DNA of 64,000 nucleotides, from positions 4,510,559 through 4,574,558 of the forward strand of contig JASKMD010000029.1 of NCBI GenBank assembly GCA_030144725.1, written 5' to 3'. Every line of letters begins with the position of its first letter. Positions within the stretch are counted from its first letter, which is position 1. This DNA comes from Haematococcus lacustris. Its lineage: Eukaryota; Chlorophyta; Chlorophyceae; Chlamydomonadales; Haematococcaceae. The notes beneath the pieces were generated by a model that did no database searches, was not told where the DNA came from, and saw only the letters and a list, made by a program, of their open reading frames with translations. The position numbers were made by a program, and so were the translations under genes. This document shows, one piece after another, positions 54,190 to 64,000 of this stretch.

Positions 54190-56725
54190 ATGCGGGTAAC
54201 AGCTCGGCCGTGTTTGAGCAAGTATAGCATGCGCTTAAAGCGCTGCCGGCAGGCGTCCTGCGACGATACATGCCTGACAGAAAGTCCACCTAGCAATCTC
54301 AAGCTCTGCCTAGAGACGCTTACAGATGACATTTTGGGACACATCATGGATGGGTGTAACAGCGTCGATCTATTGCATCTTCGGGCCACATGCAAACGCT
54401 TCCGACAGCTTACTGAAGAGCAAGCAAGGATAGTTCTCCTCCGCAAGTCTGGAGGGAAGGAAGACTACGCTAGGCGTTGGGGGTGAGTAAACGCACTCTC
54501 TACTTTCACGACGAAAGATTGGCATGACTGGGAAAATGAGACAAAAGAAGATAGGGGTATAAGGAACGCCATGGAACTGATCAACCATGGTTTGTAAACG
54601 TTGCTATGCTCCAGGCGTCCTAACTGGCTTGCCAGCCTCTGCATAGAAGAAGCCTTGGCTCCATTCGATCAGCGAAGAGCAGAACGTGATGGCTTTGAAC
54701 ATGATGAGGCTGTGCGGGGCTGCAATTGCCAAGGGCTGCAGCTGCCATGCCTTGGTCCTAAGCTCCTTGTGTCAGAGCAAAGCACAAGTTCATGCAGGTC
54801 AGGAATTGCCCCTTATGCTTCACCGTAGGATACATGTCAACTCTGGCTTTTACGCCTGACAATATTCTGTGAACACCTGGCAGTTGCATGTGTGCTTCTT
54901 CCTTGCCCAGGCTGTTGCGCTGGCGCATGCAGCTTACCGGCAGCACAGCAGTAGAGTTCGGTGTGGTGCCAGAGGAGCTACAGGTACCTTTGTTGTGGCG
55001 CATGTTATGGTGATGCCTCTTATCAGCAGTCTAGTGTCCAGCTGCTCACCACACTCAGCCAGGCTGCTGCAGCTGGCGACAGCCAGGTACACAGGTGGTG
55101 TGGCACACATGTCACGTGCAGGACCGGCCAAAGGCTCTGCACAAGGGGCGAGAGGACACTGCTGCGGAGCAGGCAGCACGTAGCGCCAACCCTGCCCAAC
55201 CCAGCATGCAGTCAGCCGGCATCTGCAGCAGCATCACTGTTGGCAGCAAGCTCCCCTTGAGTGTGCCCCTCATGTCTGGCAGCATTGTGGAAATGCTGGC
55301 TTCAGCAAGCAAACTCAGCTTCATCATCACACAGCCATGTGATAGCATGGAGCCATCCTGGCAGCTGCCAAGTACCAACATAGTGTACAGACAATACAGG
55401 TGGGTGTGCGGTACACTGTATCCTTTGTGACACTGCTGCAAGGCAGCGTGTCATGGTGTGGGCTGCATGACAGCAGGCATGGCCTTCAAAGTGAAGGAGG
55501 AGACCAGCAGCACCAGTTGCATGACATGTCCCATGCATCCTGCTAGCGGAACACCTGCTGTGCAAGGTATCATGGCAGGCACTGACGACGGAGTAGCCAG
55601 CATAGACAGCATGTTCTGTCCATTGTCCATCTGTTTCAAGGCGGCAGGGTTGCTACAAATGACACGTGCACCGCTAGCCCAGCTACCAGCCTGCTCTCAT
55701 GTGCGTTGCTAGGCGTTGTCTTCATCATGGATGGCCTTGCATTGCTGCTTGTTGTTGCCATTTGGTGAAGGGGGCCAAAGACCATACGTCTGAGTATGGA
55801 CCTACACATGCATGGACCTCTCAAGCTAGCGGTCACATGCTGGCATGGTGCATCATTCAAGGTGCGAAGATGACATGGCAGCCACTGTGGAGTCCCCAAC
55901 AAGTACTAAATTGTGTTGGGTTTCAACCAGACTAGGGCATTGCTACAAGCAGCTTCAACAATGACAGCTTCAACAGCGTTTGTTCTGTTGCAAGCCTTGA
56001 TGTCAACCTTCCAGCCTACACTCACTTTCATCCTTGTGATGAAAGGGCAGTGTGGGCAGCTCATGCTTCATGCACAGCCTCCTACACAGTGAATGCTTGA
56101 TTGCGAGGTATGATATGGCTTGCAGCCTGCCTCTCCTCTCCAGCCTTGATGCGAGCAGTGTAAGGGGCGCAAGCTAGCCTTCCTGCCAGGCATTTGTTGA
56201 CAAATGTGTTCAGCGGCAATGGGTTGACACCAAGTGACATTGCCTTGGATGTTGAACTCATCTTGCTGGATTTAATGCAGTGGGGCCATGCATCTTGTGC
56301 TTTGTTCTGCGTAGGATGTACTTACAATACCTGTGTCCTGCCTCTCCTTCTTCCTGCCTATGCATGCCGTCCTGCAGGTACTCGACATTGGGCCATCCAG
56401 GCAGGGCCCTGTGACTGCCTGCCGCCCGCCTCACATGTCCCAAGCCCTCCCTCCTGTGATGGGCCCGCTAGGCTCAGTGGCAGTGACAGCCAGCGCCAAC
56501 AACACCTTGCAGCCAGATTTGCTCATGCCCCTGCCCATGGCAGTCCAACCAGAGTCACAGGCAGCTCCAAGCCAGCCCAGAGTTGGCAGCTCCAAGCCAG
56601 AACAAGCCAGCCCAGAGTTGGCAGCGCAGCAGCTGGCACCTCCCGGGGCTCAGGCACAGCTGGCTGCAGAGGAGAACCTGGCGCTCATGTCTTCTACTAC
56701 AGCAGAGTCACCGCAGGGACTCTGA
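54190..56725 (+). CDS. F-box-like protein gene
   Basis: Exon 1 from ATG 54190 ends at a GTGAGT donor (54483) and holds LETLTDDILGHIMDGCNSVD/LLHLRATCKRFRQLTEE, the pattern of an F-box (SKP1-binding motif of ubiquitin ligase substrate receptors). Following exons by GT-AG borders: about 54616-54799 (RPNWLASLCIEEALAPFDQR), about 54911-54983, about 55028-55086 (QSSVQLLTTLSQAAAAGDSQ), about 55122-55401 (DRPKALHKGREDTAAEQAAR...STNIVYRQY), about 55442-55567 (AACHGVGCMTAGMAFKVKEE), and a last exon (about 56378-56725) ending in TAESPQGL. The C-terminal part has no recognised repeat. A 1,173-bp piece (55334-56506) is duplicated in inverted orientation within the chimeric element at 61-63 kb. Confidence 0.6.
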
Positions 56726-57158
56726 AAATGTTACTAGATATGTAGCGTCGGGATTACAGAGAGATGCAGCATTCACGGCCAGTGTTAAGATACCATCCAA
56801 GGCTGCTTAGCCACTGTCTTCAATTGCCACAACACATTATGACATGACTGCTAGTCTTGTAATCTGTGCAGGCATGTCAGGTCTTGCTGCTGGAGACATC
56901 CACCACATCAGTATGTTGTGGCTGCGGTATGAAGCTAACCCCAGCGCACAATGTGTGAAGGGTGCAATGAAGTTTGTGCAGCCACAACACAATTGCTGCT
57001 GGCTGTTGTGGACTGCTGTGGAACTGCACATCGTAGAACAGTTTGCCCTATAGGCTGCAGCGTCACTGTCATCTCGGCTTCTTCAGAGATACTGATGAGG
57101 TCAAGTCCCGTGGCTTCGCCATGTTGCTACCCACGCCTCAGCCGAATACTCAATCCTG

Positions 57159-57419
57159 TCAAAAGCCCCCGTCAGCTCCTGCTTTGTGCGACGCTCGCTG
57201 CAACACGTACTGCGTGGCCTCAACAAATCGCTTGGCACAGTTCTCTAAGCAGCTGCTCTCTTTGCTGCTCAAGTACGTGCCCGGGGTGCTCAGCATGCAC
57301 TTGTCCCAGCAGGTATCGGTCAGGGTCGCAATCATTTGCTGAATCTGTGCCACTTGGGACTCCCGTTGAATAAATTGTTGCATCTCCGCTGACACCTCTG
57401 GCATACCCGGCGCGGCCAT
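57159..57419 (-). CDS. TIM8: Mitochondrial import inner membrane translocase subunit Tim8
   Basis: A single-exon small gene of 86 codons starting MAAPGMPEVSAEMQQFIQ. The twin CX3C signature is clear: CWDKC, then 15 residues, then CLENC, followed by a helical tail AKRFVEATQYVLQRAS. This is the small Tim family; the preceding QVAQIQQMIATLTDTCWDKC fits Tim8 best. With Tim13 it forms a hexameric intermembrane-space chaperone guiding hydrophobic precursors. The frame extends upstream to an earlier ATG (57524), but the internal start gives the usual Tim8 length. It converges with the F-box-like gene. Confidence 0.88.
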   Translation of the reverse strand: MAAPGMPEVSAEMQQFIQRESQVAQIQQMIATLTDTCWDKCMLSTPGTYLSSKESSCLENCAKRFVEATQYVLQRASHKAGADGGF

Positions 57420-57522
57420 GGGAACCCAACTGTTCCGTAAAGATGCGCGCCGCCTTGCTTGCCGTGCAGACGCAGCTCTAGGTGTAGCTGTTTCTGCTTC
57501 ACACCTCGCCATGCTTGAATGC

Positions 57523-57556
57523 AATGCTCATGCTTGAAACCTCAAGCATGAGCATT
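57523..57556. repeat. Perfect 15-bp hairpin upstream of TIM8
   Basis: AATGCTCATGCTTGA (57523-57537) and its reverse complement (57542-57556) with a 4-base loop. It is about 100 bp upstream of the Tim8 start. Confidence 0.9.
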
Positions 57557-57786
57557 TTACAGGCAAACTTCGACTGGCAACAGACAGCTAATAGCGAAAT
57601 ATTCCCTGCAATCACACTAGTTGTGATCAGTTTAGGCGGTCGTCAGACACACCCTTCTGCATGCTGTAATGTGAAAGCTTGTGAAGCATCCTCGCGTCCT
57701 CTCACATCAGCGCGTCACGCAAGCAGACCTTTGTCAGTGTAACCTACCAGTGCAGCAGTAATGCACAATTGCTTTACTGTTGCTTT

Positions 57787-57895
57787 TCATATGGCCAGCA
57801 AAAGGCAGCGTGTGGGCGATCTTCTATAGTATGCTCACATGCTTTGTGCTTCTATGGCCAGCATAAGGCAGTGTGCGGGCGATCTTCTATAGTAT
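57787..57895. repeat. Tandem duplication of about 65 bp
   Basis: The unit ATGGCCAGCAAAAGGCAGCG...GATCTTCTATAGTAT occurs at about 57790-57832 and again at about 57854-57895 with a few changes. Confidence 0.85.
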
Positions 57896-57917
57896 AGCCG
57901 CTGTCACACCGTCCGCT

Positions 57918-58152
57918 AGAGCACGACCGGACGTGTCAATGTTAATGTTAAACCGTTTTGTTCAAGATGACCGCTTGGTCTTGATACGAGTCGTTTTTTG
58001 CTGTCGTTCTGGTCACGACTCGGCGATGCACCCAGCGACACTATGCAGGCAGAAGTGGCCAGTGAGTGGCCAGTGAGACGGTATGTTAAAGATTTGTTAA
58101 AGCTGTTGTTAAACCCAAAACATCAGGATGTTAAATTAACCGGTCGTGCTCT
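57918..58152. mobile_element. 235-bp MITE with 13-bp terminal inverted repeats and 10-bp target duplication
   Basis: Ends AGAGCACGACCGG (57918-57930) and CCGGTCGTGCTCT (58140-58152) are perfect inverted repeats. ACCGTCCGCT flanks both sides (57908-57917 and 58153-58162). The interior is AT-richer with several GTTAA units and no ORF of note. Size, inverted ends and a 9-10 bp duplication fit a non-autonomous Mutator-like element; that superfamily assignment is an inference. Confidence 0.9.
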
Positions 58153-58449
58153 ACCGTCCGCTCATCTGACTTGCTATAAAGGCGGACATGGAAAGGTAGA
58201 AGTCACGGACTACACTGCAGGCAGCTCCCTTAGCCATGCACATGTTTCCTTCGCCTCTGGGAGTCATGGCGGCAACAATGGCTTCACTACATAGATGGGT
58301 CTTGGATTTTGCAGGCAAGTACATCAAAACCACCTGCTCCAGGCTACCTGCAGCAGGCATTGGAGGACATGTTTCTCCATGACACCCAACCTCCTGTCCT
58401 GCTTTGCTAAGAAACAATTGCTCCCTTTGCGCCTGGCTGACAAGCACAC

Positions 58450-58588
58450 CATCGGCCGTGTTGTGGGTGTTGCCTACGACCAAGGCTGTAACAGAGCACT
58501 TGTGCATTTTCACAGCTAGTGGCTGCTAGTGGCTGCTAGTAGGTACTTCTGATCCGGCTCAAATGGAGGCCCTAGTGAGGGACGAGAG
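58450..58588 (+). mobile_element. Minimal Fanzor-type derivative (copy H)
   Basis: Bracketed by a perfect 15-bp repeat GGCTGACAAGCACAC (58435-58449 and 58589-58603). It contains only a short left piece ending in TACGACCAAGGCTGTAACAG and ...GTGCATTTTCACA, joined at about 58515 to the last 75 bp of the right end (two GGCTGCTAGT units to GGACGAGAGGG). No coding sequence remains. Confidence 0.93.
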
Positions 58589-58603
58589 GGCTGACAAGCA
58601 CAC

Positions 58604-59105
58604 ATTCACCTGGCAGGTGAAGAGCAAACCTGATTTCATCACCATGCACCCTTCCAACTCTTGACCTCTAGGAACTTACATGATTCTGCAGCAGGCCAGG
58701 TGGATGACAGAGAGTGAGCGTCGTGGATCCCCATGCCAAGACTATGGTTGTGATCAATGTCACACATATATCCTTACAAACACTGTCATCTACCGGACCT
58801 TGATCCAACATCATGTTCAAACTGTTGCAGCCCGTTTCCAACCAGCATGGCACACATCATTCAGGCCCACAAAACTTATTTAATACAATACATGCACTGA
58901 GGCCAACACAACTTATTCAACAAGGAACAACATGTTGGACTGGGGGTAATCTCACTCAGCTACTACAAACAAGTTGTAGCATCCTCGATCGCACCCTTGA
59001 TGACTACCAACCCCACACCGGTGGCACGTTCCCCCGAGACCACTGGGCACCTCATCAAAACTAACAGCTTAATGATCTGTAAGGCTAACAGCCTGTGCAA
59101 ACTAC
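58604..59105. other. No gene recognised
   Basis: Short open frames only. The phrase CACAACTTATTCAACAAGGAAC resembles earlier AACTTATTTAATACAAT, a weak internal repeat. Confidence 0.4.
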
Positions 59106-59109
59106 CAGG

Positions 59110-60050
59110 CCCTATGCATTGTTGCGGGCCCGGCCATCAACTCCGCGCCGGTACTCTGCAGCCCGGAGCAACCGCTTCCTGCCCTTGGCCAGCCGATCAT
59201 TGACCAGCTTGTAGCCCTGCTGGTACTCCTTGCCAACGGGTGGTAGAGCCTCCAGGTCATCCCATTGGCACAGCTCCAGGGGGCGCTGCTTGCTCTCCCC
59301 AATGCGCTGCAAGTTCAGGCACCCGTTGGTGTCCTAGTCCAGCCATCTGCCCCCTGGGAAAGCCTGGGGTCGTTGCATTGGGCCAGGTGCAGCAGGGAGG
59401 GGCTGGGCCTGGGCTGGGGGAGGTGGTGGGGCCTGGGCTGGGGGAGGGGGGGGGCCTTGAGCAGGGGCAAGGGGGTCGAGGGCGGGGGGGTCCTGGGCTG
59501 GGGAGGGAAGGGGGGCCAGGGCAGAGGCAGGGGGAGGTGGGGCCTGGGCGGGGGGGTCCTGGGCTGGGGGACGGGGAGGAGGGTTAGGCGGCACCTGATG
59601 GCACCATGACATGCCCCGCACATACTTAGCATGCCGCTGGCTCCAGGCTGGGCGCACCAGCCGCGGGTTGACCTGGCCTGCTGGGGGTACCCAGTCTGCA
59701 CGCCTAGGCTGGTCAGGGGGCAGGTACAGCTCACAAGGCTGGCGGGCATGCACTGACGAGCTAACACGGCTGGTGCGGAACTCATCCACGATCACCAGCC
59801 TGTCAGGCCTGGGATCTGTGCTGGGCCTACTGGGCTGCTGCACCATCCTGCGAAACCCCTCCCGCACCGCCCCCGCCTTCCACCCACCCTGGCTGAAGCT
59901 GCCAGCCTTCTTGACCATCATGCTCAGCACCACTCGGTTCTGCATGGGTGTCATGAGCAGCATGCCCACAGTCACAAACAAATTGTCTTCATACATGCAC
60001 ACAGGCTGGAATAGGGATGAGTCACAGGACCTGTTGCAGGCCCTAGTGAG
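59110..60050 (-). pseudogene. Divergent Fanzor nuclease pseudogene (copy I)
   Basis: A second Fanzor lineage. On the minus strand it reads KKAGSFSQGGWKAGAVREGF, then RLVIVDEFRTSRVSSSVHAR, PAGQVNPRLVRPAWSQRHAK, a long Pro/Ala linker, then GRWLD, an in-frame TAG, DTNGCLNLQRIGESKQRPLE, ending at a stop near 59112. Pattern and spacing match the main family but identity is much lower. The TAG lies between the Asp of GRWLD and DTNGCLN, inside RuvC-III. Upstream regions including RuvC-I are not seen. A short piece of main-family right end interrupts or abuts its 5' side at about 60040. Confidence 0.8.
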
Positions 60051-60065
60051 GGACAAGAGGGCTGA
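60039..60065 (+). mobile_element. Terminal fragment of a Fanzor-type right end
   Basis: GGCCCTAGTGAGGGACAAGAG followed by GGCTGACATGG matches only the last 25 or so bases of the family's right end. Upstream sequence is not Fanzor-derived. It may be the 3' junction of an insertion carrying unknown sequence at its left. Confidence 0.75.
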
Positions 60066-61100
60066 CATGGTCACTTGGTGACAAGCATCGTTGCAGGTAC
60101 ATAGCAAAGGCCCCCTTCACCTCCCAATGTATCTCCTTCTCCCATATCCACTAGTGGGGATTCCCCCGGATGCTACTCGCATGCCAACCTATATGCCCTC
60201 CAGTGCATGGCTGACTTGGCCTGGGTTTAGAATTACCCACGGGTACAAGCAGCAGGGCTTGATGGCTATACACCATGGCTCAATCACACTCCTAGTGTTG
60301 AGGTAATGGCAGATGGTTGGTGGGCGAGCTGGCATGCCGTTGGCCGTTGGTGCTTGCAGTGGTGTGATATCAATGACACTACAAAATACAACATCAACGG
60401 TGCTGGGTGGTGAAAAGGTGCTTGTCACAACACATGTAGAGCCTGTAATACTTCTTGCGACCCAAGGTCTCAGGGTGCAAAACCTGTTCAAGCTCAGTGC
60501 CTTGCTGTGTGACAGGGTGCATGCAACGGTGGACCCCAACCCATTGTGGGGTACGGGGAGCACAGGGGGGGTTGGCCTGTGCCACCGCTCCTTTTCGCAT
60601 GCCTGTCAATGCATCTAGTGAGCAACACAGGTGACAAGGTCTTGAGGAAAAGGAGTGAAGAGCATTGGTAATCAGGGAGTAAAGGAAGGGCATAGCAGTG
60701 TTGGCTTTCCTTGCCTTCACTCTCCACCAACTGTAGCACTCAGAGCTGGGTGCTGTGCTTGTCTGGGTGCTGTGCTTGGCGTCACACTATTACCGCACCT
60801 GTTGCTGGAGCCTCATCATAACAATCCATCCCCTCTAAATCACCCACCCTCATATCGATGTCCTGGCACCTCATCATGCACCCGCACCATAAGCTCATTA
60901 CTCATCTTCACTACGCGCTTGTACCTGATGAATGACTAGCAGCACAATAACGGCAGGGTGCCTTGGTTTGCAAGCACTATGGTTCAGGTGCTGTCAGCAG
61001 GTCTGGCTATCATGTGCACCAGCATGTGGCCCTCCATGCTAGTGTGCAACAAGCAGGGCCTATCAAACATGCCCAAACACGCATGTGAACACAGAGTCCT
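60066..61100. other. Unassigned, possibly decayed coding sequence on the minus strand
   Basis: Minus-strand open frames at 60189-60720 contain stretches such as PRTPQWVGVHRCMHPVTQQG and GRKKYYRLYMCCDKHLFTTQ, which look less random than the surroundings, but no family is recognised and the frames overlap out of register. Confidence 0.3.
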
Positions 61101-61374
61101 CACCTTATCATTCAGCCCTCTTGTCCCTCACTAGGGCCTCCATTTAAGCCGGATCAGAAGTACCTACTAGCAGCCACTAGCAGCCACTAGCAGCCACTAA
61201 CTAGACCCGACTCAAACAGTGTTATTGGGCTGTGTGGAGTAAACCCAGTGCACATGGCACATGAGCCCGCCTACCACCTACAATGTTGCTGACCACGAGG
61301 GCGATGTGTAGAGTTGGCATGACAAAACATGCACTAATTGTAAGTTGATGACAGCTCAACAAAGGGGGCACACA

Positions 61375-62109
61375 TTACTGTGCCTCAGCAGGCTGCTGCT
61401 GCTGCTCCTGGGCCTTGGGTGGCTTGTCTCGCAGCCGCTTGTAGCCCAGGCCAGGGTACTCCTTGCCCTTGGCTGGCAGAGCTCCCTGGTCTGGCCAGTA
61501 GCACAGCTCCAGCGGCCGCCACCTGCTCTCCCCAATGCGCTGCATGTTCAATGCTGCATTGCAGTCCCTGTCCAGCCACCTGCCTGGCTGTGGTGCTGGC
61601 TTTGCTTTGGCAGCCTTGCCCTTGCCCTTGCCCTTGGTGGGCTCAGCTGCCGGCTTGCTGCGCTTGGCTGGAGGGGGAGTGCTGGGCCCTGGCTCTGAGG
61701 CTGCTGGCTGTGTGGCTGCCTGGCCGCTGCATGGGGCCTGTGGGGGCTTACGGGGGGCCACTACAGGGCACCACACCAGGCCCCGCACTGGCTGGCCACG
61801 CTCCTGGCTCCAGGCTGGGCGCACCAGGCGGGGTTCCACCTGCCCTGCTGGGGGCTTCCAGCCTGCGGGTCTTGTGGCACTGAGTGTGTTCAGCTCCACC
61901 TCACAGGGCTGCTTGCCATTCACTGCTGAGCTGACCCGGCTGGTGCGGTGCTCATCCACAAGCACCACCCTGCCCCGCAGCTGGTCTGGGCCCCTGGGCC
62001 TGCACACCACCTTGCGGCAAGCACGCAACACCGCGTCAGCACCCCACACACCCCCAGTGCCAATGGTAGCCGCACCAAAGAACACCACCAGCTGCTTGGC
62101 ACACCCATG
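61375..62109 (-). pseudogene. Fanzor nuclease, C-terminal exon (copy G)
   Basis: Begins at HGCAKQLVVFFGAATIGTGG, sharing the HGCAKQ variant with copy D (copies A and B have HKHAKQ and HNHAKQ), then VDEHRTSRVSS and DRDCNAALNM to the stop at 61375. The frame is open upstream into the F-box-gene copy (VLDIRPSRQGPVTACRPPHM), so a fused frame of about 300 codons exists. RuvC-I is missing. Confidence 0.85.
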
Positions 62110-63282
62110 GGTGTTGTTGGCGCTGGCTGTCACTGCCACTGAGCCTAGCGGGCCCATCACAGGAGGGAGGGCTTGGGACATGTGAGGCGGGCGGCAGGCA
62201 GTCACAGGGCCCTGCCTGGATGGCCTAATGTCGAGTACCTGCAGGACGGCATGCATAGGCAGGAAGAAGGAGAGGCAGGACACAGGTATTGTAAGTACAT
62301 CCTACGCAGAACAAAGCACAAGATGCATGGCCCCACTGCATTAAATCCAGCAAGATGAGTTCAACATCCAAGGCGATGTCACTTGGTGTCAACCCATTGC
62401 CGCTGAACACATTTGTCAACAAATGCCTGGCAGGAAGGCTAGCTTGCGCCCCTTACACTGCTCGCATCAAGGCTGGAGAGGAGAGGCAGGCTGCAAGCCA
62501 TATCATACCTCGCAATCAAGCGTTCACTGTGTAGGAGGCTGTGCATGAAGCATGAGCTGCCCACACTGCCCTTTCATCACAAGGATGAAAGTGAGTGTAG
62601 GCTGGAAGGTTGACATCAAGGCTTGCAACAGAACAAACGTTGTTGAAGCTGTCATTGTTGAAGCTGCTTGTAGCAATGCCCTAGTCTGGTTGAAACCCAA
62701 CACAATTTAGTACTTGTTGGGGACTCCACAGTGGCTGCCATGTCATCTTCGCACCTTGAATGATGCACCATGCCAGCATGTGACCGCTAGCTTGAGAAGT
62801 CCATGCATGTGTAGGTCCATACTCAGACGTATGGTCTTTGGCCCCCTTCACCAAATGGCAACAACAAGCAGCAATGCAAGGCCATCCATGATGAAGACAA
62901 CGCCTAGCAACGCACATGAGAGCAGGCTGATAGCTGGGCTAGCGGTGCACGTGTCATTTGTAGCAACCCTGCCGCCTTGAAACAGATGGACAATGGACAG
63001 AACATGCTGTCTATGCTGGCTACTCCGTCGTCAGTGCCTGCCATGATACCTTGCACAGCAGGTGTTCCGCTAGCAGGATGCATGGGACATGTCATGCAAC
63101 TGGTGCTGCTGGTCTCCTCCTTCACTTTGAAGGCCATGCCTGCTGTCATGCAGCCCACACCATGACACGCTGCCTTGCAGCAGTGTCACAAAGGATACAG
63201 TGTACCGCACACCCACCTGTATTGTCTGTACACTATGTTGGTACTTGGCAGCTGCCAAGATGGCTCCATGCTATCACATGGC
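62110..63282 (-). repeat. Inverted duplicate of F-box gene segment 55334-56506
   Basis: Same length (1,173 bp) and nearly identical, for example one amino-acid-level change in WQLPG/RW at the far end. With the source it forms a large inverted repeat separated by about 5.6 kb. Confidence 0.95.
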
Positions 63283-63303
63283 GGAACCTTATCATTCAGC
63301 CCT

Positions 63304-63691
63304 AACCATGGGCTGGGCACTGAGAGTTGGAGAAGGCTGGACCACTTCTAGCCCAGCTCACCCGTACTTTGCTCGCTGTCATTCACCATTTTCACTATGG
63401 CAAGTAGGCCGAACAACAGGATGACATGACATCCGCTGACCACAGTGCTTGCTCGAGCTGCTGCGTCTCCAGGATACCGCATGATATGCTGATCGCAGTG
63501 CATGCCCTGATGAAGCGCTAAACAAAACCAGTACGCACAGACTAAACGGCTGAAGCCTCCTTGTGAGTAACTGCCGAGCGATATGTGCGCTGCTGACGCC
63601 CGGGTTCACGCCCCACGCATAAAAATCACTGTACACACAAAAGATCGATCAAGAAACGCAAGTTTTGCTGGGCGGAGACAACATACACAGC
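63304..63691. promoter_or_regulatory. Upstream region of the lumenal protein gene
   Basis: No supported gene. Presumably contains the promoter and 5' UTR of the gene starting at 63692; no core element is obvious. Confidence 0.35.
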
Positions 63692-63956
63692 ATGCAGTCA
63701 CTGCTGAGTCGTCGCGGCTCAATCGGCTTCAGCACAGTATCTTCAGTCTCCCGCCCCCAGCTCTCAAGAGTCACAAGGACACGCTCCCAAGCAGTCGAAA
63801 GCACAGCTGATGGGAGTGAGACAGCATCGCGACGTGTGTTGCTTCTTGGCGCAGCAACTGCAGTGTGTGTTGGGCAATCAAATGGACAGCATGCATTGGC
63901 ATCCGAGGAGGAGTACGTACCCTTCTTTGGCTTTGCCACACCACCCACCTCTTACG
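63692..63956 (+). CDS. Thylakoid-lumen-targeted protein, first exon (PsbP-like?), runs off the window
   Basis: ATG 63692 begins a basic, Ser-rich transit peptide (MQSLLSRRGSIGFSTVSSVS). A twin-arginine lumenal signal follows (SRRVLLLGAATAVCVGQSNG, then AxA-type HALA), and the mature start is SEEEYVPFFGFATPPTSYG. The exon ends at TAC G|gtgagc. The FFGFATPPTSYG start resembles PsbP-domain lumenal proteins, an assignment I hold loosely because the domain itself lies beyond the window. An in-frame ATG at 63665 would add nine residues. Confidence 0.7.
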
Positions 63957-64000
63957 GTGAGCTTGTGTGAACCCCTGCTGCTGGTGAAGATGTTGGGCTC

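Larger units (their letters stand above)
61120..63285 (-). mobile_element. Chimeric Fanzor-type element carrying a copy of an F-box gene segment (copy G)
   Basis: AGGGCTGAATGATAAGGT (18 bp, element orientation) flanks both ends, at 63286-63303 and 61102-61119. In element orientation: three extra bases, a near-identical 1,173-bp copy of 55334-56506 (63282 down to 62110), then from 62109 the Fanzor C-terminal exon beginning CATGGGTGTGCC and the full right end. The captured piece includes introns and is in the same sense as the nuclease. Confidence 0.95.

Noticed and set aside
59330..59345. Stop-codon readthrough or recoding in copy I
   Set aside because: A single TAG in an already truncated, divergent copy is more simply a disabling mutation.
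61102..63303. Helitron-type capture as explanation of the chimeras
   Set aside because: A 3' hairpin and 5' gene capture fit, but Helitrons make no target duplication and no Rep/helicase or CTRR end is present.

Overview
The window is nuclear DNA of a green alga, most likely a GC-rich chlorophycean (volvocalean type). Genes have many short GT-AG introns and are recognisably eukaryotic and plant-like: PP2A catalytic subunit, S-adenosylhomocysteine hydrolase, a plant-type p300/CBP (HAC) acetyltransferase, Tim8, and a lumen-targeted plastid precursor. Introns and intergenic DNA are full of micro- and minisatellites. The species is not determined from the sequence.

Layout. 0-8.9 kb: degenerate and deleted Fanzor-type elements and weakly supported exons. 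8.9-17.0 kb: a DEAD-box RNA helicase (minus) divergent from a PP2A catalytic subunit (plus), with 121 bp between the start codons. 17-23.8 kb: gene-poor accessory stretch with a 265-bp direct repeat pair, a 4.4-kb segment bounded by 17-bp inverted repeats, and one coiled-coil ORF. 23.8-34.0 kb: a multi-exon plus-strand gene of unknown function carrying two Fanzor-derived insertions in introns. 34.36-36.92 kb: complete S-adenosylhomocysteine hydrolase (7 exons, 484 aa), with a chimeric insertion just after its stop. 38.25-50.2 kb: HAC-type histone acetyltransferase on the minus strand, with two more Fanzor-derived insertions in introns. 51.7-63.7 kb: an element with the Fanzor N-terminal half, an F-box-like gene, Tim8, a MITE, a solo element end, a divergent Fanzor pseudogene and a chimeric element carrying a 1,173-bp copy of the F-box gene. 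63.69 kb to the end: first exon of a twin-arginine lumenal protein.

The main system is the Fanzor family: eukaryotic relatives of TnpB, the RNA-guided nuclease of bacterial transposons. I count eleven copies or fragments. Piecing copies together gives a basic (KKKRK) N-terminus, an acidic/proline-rich region, the TDG motif, RuvC-I GIDPG, the displaced glutamate in VDEHRTS, and RuvC-III DRDCNAALNM. No copy here is intact: each has lost an internal block, and some also carry a frameshift or stop.

The copies share a constant right (3') end and have variable left ends. Seven insertions are bracketed by 11-18 bp direct repeats, nearly all starting with GCTG at the right junction. Three carry foreign sequence at the left: an F-box gene fragment, an antisense HAC exon fragment, and flanking DNA shared with another insertion. 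This looks more like target-primed reverse transcription or another 3'-end-driven copying process than cut-and-paste, and it is the most unusual observation here. The last part of the element folds into a stem with one G-U pair around variable 10-bp repeats, a reasonable candidate for the guide-RNA scaffold.
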